A stretch of 11,241 bases of DNA from an uncultured Alphaproteobacteria bacterium (GTDB lineage Bacteria; Pseudomonadota; Alphaproteobacteria; Micavibrionales; Micavibrionaceae), in assembly GCA_934538895.1 (NCBI GenBank), contig CAKTCH010000032.1, forward strand, positions 1 to 11,241, given 5' to 3'. Under the pieces are notes generated by a model. That model saw nothing but the letters and a program-made list of their open reading frames with translations. It did no database searches and had not been told where the DNA came from. How positions within the stretch are numbered: the stretch's first letter is position 1; the number at the start of each line of letters is the position of its first letter. A program made the position numbers and the translations under genes. Of the stretch, positions 7,937 through 11,241 are shown piece by piece.

Positions 7937-8106
7937 AATGGCAGTAGCTAAAATGGATAAAACTTAAGCGGTTGATATTAAATATATATTTTCTAGAGTC
8001 TTATTAAGGGGAAGACGCATATTGAACTTTGCACCGGATTGTAATTACACACATATCTATATAGAACCTGTATAAGCTTGCCGATGGTTTTACGGAGGAG
8101 ACCGCG
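7937..8106 (+). promoter_or_regulatory. AT-rich gap with likely promoter for the methyltransferase
   Basis: These 170 bases are markedly AT-rich. They include the palindrome AATATATATT at 7981-7990 and repeated TATA-like steps at 8050-8080. A weak sigma-70 pair is TTGAAC at 8022-8027 and TTACAC at 8045-8050 with a 17-base spacer; several alternatives overlap it, so the exact promoter is uncertain. No T-run-backed terminator for the channel gene is visible. The base composition of the genes changes across this gap. Confidence 0.35.
8094..8100 (+). promoter_or_regulatory. Strong ribosome binding site of the methyltransferase gene
   Basis: GGAGGAG lies six bases before the ATG at 8107. It is the best Shine-Dalgarno match in the window and fixes the start; the second, adjacent ATG at 8110 would have nine bases of spacing and is less likely. 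Confidence 0.75.
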
Positions 8107-8934
8107 ATGATGACAATAGCCGCCCAAGAGATTCAGAAAGGGGATCGCTTTACGTTTGGCGATAACTGGTCTCGTTTTCTAACGACACTGGACGATGAAC
8201 GCATTGCGGAAGCTGAGAACTCCTTGCGAAACATGCTGCAAATAACAGACCTAAAAGGAAAGCGCTTTCTGGATATTGGTAGCGGCAGTGGGCTTTTCTC
8301 ATTGGCCGCCCGCAGATTGGGGGCCGAAGTCGAGTCCTTCGATTATGACCCAAAGTCCGTTGCCTGCACAAGCTATCTGCGTGACAAGTTCTTTGCGGCT
8401 GATGGCCGATGGACAGTCAAACAAGGCTCCGTTCTCGATAAGGCTTTCCTTGATACTTTGGATAACGCAGACATCGTTTATTCTTGGGGCGTTTTGCATC
8501 ATACTGGATCGATGTGGGAAGCCCTCGATAATGCGGCACAATTGGTAAAGCCGGATGGCCAGCTCTTTATTGCCATATACAACGATCAAGGTCGAAGAAG
8601 TAAAGGTTGGCATTTCATCAAGAAGACTTATAACAAATACAAATTTATGCAGCCGCTTCTTCTCCTTTATGGCATATTCCGGGCTTGGGCACTAACCTGC
8701 GTTCTCGATCTTATGAAAGGAAAACCTTTTCATACATGGAGAACCTACAAGAAGGAACGCGGCATGTCTCCCTGGCATGACGTAAGAGACTGGATCGGAG
8801 GATACCCCTTCGAGGTGGCAACACCAGATGCTATCTTCAGCTTTTATTACACACGCGGCTTCAACCTGACGAAGATTATTACCAGACCGGGCTATGGCTG
8901 TAATGAGTTCGTTTTTGTACGTAATAGAATCTAA
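8107..8934 (+). CDS. Class I SAM-dependent methyltransferase (polysaccharide-cluster type)
   Basis: This 275-residue soluble protein has a Rossmann-fold methyltransferase domain. Motif I is FLDIGSGSG (residues 54-62), which binds S-adenosylmethionine. An acidic strand end follows at ESFDYDP (76-82), contacting the ribose. The post-motif stretch is YSWGVLHHTGSMWEAL (125-140), and VKPDGQLFIAIYND is motif III. The C-terminal 100 residues (from about GWHFIKKTYNKYKF) are basic, aromatic-rich and partly hydrophobic; they are not part of the core fold and may bind acceptor or membrane. Close relatives of this layout are frequent in O-antigen and exopolysaccharide loci, where they methylate sugars. 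That role is inferred from the family and from the glycosyltransferase and amidotransferase genes facing it. It is alone on its strand and its stop overlaps the neighbouring gene's stop. Codon use is more AT-rich than in the efflux genes. Confidence 0.88.
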   Translation: MMTIAAQEIQKGDRFTFGDNWSRFLTTLDDERIAEAENSLRNMLQITDLKGKRFLDIGSGSGLFSLAARRLGAEVESFDYDPKSVACTSYLRDKFFAADGRWTVKQGSVLDKAFLDTLDNADIVYSWGVLHHTGSMWEALDNAAQLVKPDGQLFIAIYNDQGRRSKGWHFIKKTYNKYKFMQPLLLLYGIFRAWALTCVLDLMKGKPFHTWRTYKKERGMSPWHDVRDWIGGYPFEVATPDAIFSFYYTRGFNLTKIITRPGYGCNEFVFVRNRI

Positions 8935-10109
8935 GCAATGGCATTCATAAAAACATCAGCGACGTGATCTGACCGATAATTTAAACGGGCTTGCTCGTTC
9001 AATTGTAATGTCCGTTGCCGCAAATCATCAATGAAACCATGGAATGTTCTGGCCACCTGCTCAACAGAAGCGGGATCTGCTACGGGCATCCCCAATTCAT
9101 GCAATATACGCGCGCTGGTACCGGGTGGCGTAATACCAAATATCGGGCGGCCCGATCCTATATAATCCGCAAGTTTACTTGGAAAGAAGGGGCTAACCTG
9201 CGCGGGCGCATCGATAACCAGCAAACCATCCATCTGCGATGACAAGCGAAGAGAGTCCATAAAATCAACACCCGGGTTAAAGGATAAATATTTCTCTAAA
9301 CCACCTATACTGTCTGTATAAGCGGTGCCATCACCCGCACCGTAGAACTCTATCTTTAGATTATGAAGAATATTCTCGTCTTGCCGCTGAATCAGCCTTA
9401 ATGCTGAGAAAAGGCTATAAGGTTGACGTTTACCGTAGAATACGCCGAAATATCCTATACGAAGGATGCCGATTTTACATGTCTTGCCTGTTTTATATAA
9501 GAGGGCATCATAGCCATGAGGCACTGCATGTGCTTTCTTCATGAAGATAGAATAGTTTCCTTTAAGGGCATAATCCATAGTTTCTGTCGATGTGAATATC
9601 AAAGAATCGGCAGCACGATAGACTTTTCCCTCATAGTAATGATTGAGAGAAAGAGCCAATCCCTTATGCAGCGAATAATCGGCGTAATTCCACGGATCGC
9701 TAAAGTGGGCCGTCCAGCGCAAATTGGGATAACGCTTCTTGTATCGCAACCCCAATAAATGCATAGACATAGGCTGGCCAAAAGTTATGAGATGAACATC
9801 ATCCCATAGCAATTGATCAAGACGATCACGGAACGCACCGAGATGAAGAAACATCTCATCAAGAAGCAGCCAGCGTTTTATGCAATCGCCCTGCATACGG
9901 GAAACTATATCTCCTACGTAAGACTGAGAAACACGTATAGTTCTGCAATCTGCGCATAAAGAACTGAGAGAGTCGCTACAACGGCCGAAATCCGCGGCGA
10001 CGACCTCAAGATCATGTCGTGGCGAAAGAGCGCGTGCCAAGAGACTGATTTGCAGCGATCGGGGGTAAAATAAAGGAGGATAGGCATAGGTCACAAAACG
10101 TAGCTTCAT
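8931..10109 (-). CDS. GT-B glycosyltransferase (GT4-like)
   Basis: This 392-residue protein most resembles family 4-type glycosyltransferases, which move a sugar from a nucleotide donor to a lipid-linked or growing glycan at the cytoplasmic face of the inner membrane. The N-terminal domain starts MKLRFVTYAYPP and continues SLQISLLARAL, the acceptor-domain opening of these enzymes. AHFSDPWNYADYS (134-146) is the mid-region motif. RIGYFGVFYGKRQPYSLFSAL (217-237) opens the second Rossmann domain. SPFFPSKLADYIGSGRPIFGI (306-326) is the donor-binding stretch that stands in for the EAMACGxPVI motif, as in WcaI-like members. There is no signal peptide or membrane helix. The ATG overlaps the stop of the upstream amidotransferase gene (ATGA), so both are translated from one message. 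The 3' end overlaps the convergent methyltransferase by four bases. Donor and acceptor are unknown. Codon use is AT-rich relative to the window's left half. Confidence 0.87.
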   Translation of the reverse strand: MKLRFVTYAYPPLFYPRSLQISLLARALSPRHDLEVVAADFGRCSDSLSSLCADCRTIRVSQSYVGDIVSRMQGDCIKRWLLLDEMFLHLGAFRDRLDQLLWDDVHLITFGQPMSMHLLGLRYKKRYPNLRWTAHFSDPWNYADYSLHKGLALSLNHYYEGKVYRAADSLIFTSTETMDYALKGNYSIFMKKAHAVPHGYDALLYKTGKTCKIGILRIGYFGVFYGKRQPYSLFSALRLIQRQDENILHNLKIEFYGAGDGTAYTDSIGGLEKYLSFNPGVDFMDSLRLSSQMDGLLVIDAPAQVSPFFPSKLADYIGSGRPIFGITPPGTSARILHELGMPVADPASVEQVARTFHGFIDDLRQRTLQLNEQARLNYRSDHVADVFMNAIA

Positions 10110-11241
10110 GAGTCATGCAACCATCTCTCTTGCCAAAGAGCAAGTATAATCAGGCGCCATATCTCCTGAGAGAGTTGCTCCTGTCCATCACTGAAACACC
10201 GCCACAAAGATTCTCGTTCAACGCGAGAGCAAAGACTATCAAGCCGGGACGTCATCAAGACATCAAGCCCCCAATCCGCAAGATCGTTTCTAAGCCAAAA
10301 GGCGGCGGGTACAGGGAAACCTTGCTTGCTCCGATTGATAATAGCTACAGGTAAACGCGTACGGGCGTATTCGCGCAATACACGCTTCGTTGTATAGCCC
10401 TTCATAAGACCACCAACCTTCCAAGAAAGGGGGAGGGCGAAACAAAATTCGGCCAGATCATGGTCTAGGAAAGGACAACGCAGCTCCACAGAAGCTGCCA
10501 TACTGGACTTATCGGCCTTCATCAATAAGTCCTCTACCAGCCAGTTACCCATCATGACTTGCTGCATCTGATCTATTAATTCTGGTGAAGGGCAGGCATC
10601 GTATGCATCACGAACAATCTGCACAGCATGAAGATAATCATGAGAGATCAAAGTAGGATCAGAGACCTGAGATCGCGCGATTCCTGACCAGCCATCTTGC
10701 ACTATAGATTTAAAAATCGGCTGCGGCATTTTTGCCAGGACATATTTCGGAATAACTCCTGAAATCGCCCGCAAGATATCATACTTCCTCGCCAGTTGAT
10801 CATAATGGTAACCAGCTAGAATTTCATCACTACCCTCTCCGCTCAAAAGAACTTTGACATCTTTCCCTGCAAATTCACAAACACGGTAAAGCGGTATCGT
10901 TGCGAGATCGGCCAGAGGTTCGTCAGTAATTTCGACTAACCGGTAAAGATCTTTCTTAAAGTCATCGACACTCATCATAAGACAATTATGATGCGTTCCT
11001 ACATGAGCGGCTACTTGCTCGGCATAGGGGCGCTCATTAAAAGCTGCCGCGTGATCAAAATGAATAGAATAAGATTTTAGAGCATCATGCCCCAGCGCCC
11101 TCGCCGCAGCCGCCACAGCACTGGAATCCAGACCGCCCGACAATAAAACACCGATAGGAACGTCTGCGGCTAACAGGCGTTTTTCTACAGCCTGATGAAA
11201 CAATGTTGTGAATTCATCTAACGCTTGTGGCTTTGCCTCAC
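10106..11241 (-). CDS. asnB: Asparagine synthase-type amidotransferase, C-terminal part (starts beyond the right edge)
   Basis: The frame stays open to the right edge, so only the synthetase half of a normally about 600-residue glutamine-hydrolysing enzyme is seen. A TTG at 11203 is not a real start, because coding sequence typical of the family (EAKPQALDEFTTLFHQAVEKRL) continues through it. The ATP-pyrophosphatase loop SGGLDSS lies at 11120-11140. Further family motifs are LLSGEGSDEILAGYHYD and DLLMKADKSSMAASVELRCP followed by FLDHDL, which form the ATP and aspartate-like substrate site. The N-terminal glutaminase domain with its catalytic cysteine would be outside. AsnB makes asparagine from aspartate and glutamine, but paralogues inside polysaccharide clusters are thought to amidate sugar carboxylates or related acids. 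The glycosyltransferase overlapping its stop by ATGA favours that reading here. Housekeeping asparagine synthesis is not excluded. Confidence 0.88.
   Translation of the reverse strand, partial: EAKPQALDEFTTLFHQAVEKRLLAADVPIGVLLSGGLDSSAVAAAARALGHDALKSYSIHFDHAAAFNERPYAEQVAAHVGTHHNCLMMSVDDFKKDLYRLVEITDEPLADLATIPLYRVCEFAGKDVKVLLSGEGSDEILAGYHYDQLARKYDILRAISGVIPKYVLAKMPQPIFKSIVQDGWSGIARSQVSDPTLISHDYLHAVQIVRDAYDACPSPELIDQMQQVMMGNWLVEDLLMKADKSSMAASVELRCPFLDHDLAEFCFALPLSWKVGGLMKGYTTKRVLREYARTRLPVAIINRSKQGFPVPAAFWLRNDLADWGLDVLMTSRLDSLCSRVERESLWRCFSDGQEQLSQEIWRLIILALWQERWLHDS

Noticed and set aside
7938..7967. Nine-codon frame starting ATGGCAGTAGCT just after the MscS gene
   Set aside because: Too short, with no ribosome site and no sign of a leader-peptide function.
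7929..7999. Inverted CTAGAA/TTCTAG pair flanking the start of the 7937-8106 gap
   Set aside because: Six bases at about 50 bases distance in AT-rich DNA is within chance, and there is no T-run or mobile-element feature.
9015..9758. Plus-strand frames of 75-80 residues opposite the glycosyltransferase
   Set aside because: They lie antisense to a well-supported gene, with no domain and no ribosome site.

Overview
The window reads as a chromosomal segment of a Gram-negative bacterium. An RTX-repeat protein, a tripartite-type RND efflux pump with a periplasmic adaptor, and GC-rich, Ala/Arg/Asp-rich coding style together suggest an alphaproteobacterium. This is an inference from gene types and composition only; no rRNA or other marker gene is present. 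No tRNA, rRNA, CRISPR array, transposase or integrase was seen.

Left part (1-1303): the minus strand carries the N-terminal 325 residues of an RTX (calcium-binding nonapeptide repeat) protein that runs off the left edge. A 327-base, partly AT-rich gap follows and separates it from a divergent gene set. Centre (1304-7936): four plus-strand genes encode a periplasmic adaptor (MFP), an HAE-1 type RND permease, a MATE-family exporter and an MscS-type mechanosensitive channel. Adaptor and permease overlap by ATGA and certainly form one unit. The MATE gene follows after 47 bases and probably belongs to the same transcript. The MscS gene lies 113 bases further on and may be separate. No outer-membrane factor (TolC type) and no local regulator is visible, so the pump would have to recruit a TolC homologue encoded elsewhere.

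Right part (8107-11241): codon use becomes visibly more AT-rich and the gene types change. A plus-strand SAM-dependent methyltransferase meets, tail to tail with a 4-base overlap, a minus-strand pair. That pair is a GT-B glycosyltransferase and an asparagine-synthase-type amidotransferase that runs off the right edge, joined to each other by an ATGA overlap. Methyltransferase, glycosyltransferase and amidotransferase together are typical of a surface-polysaccharide (O-antigen, capsule or exopolysaccharide) locus, and this looks like its border. Composition and context change between about 7940 and 8106.

I found no clear evidence of a previously undescribed system. The points most worth following are the truncated RTX protein, the edge of the likely polysaccharide island, and the amidotransferase-glycosyltransferase pair facing a methyltransferase.
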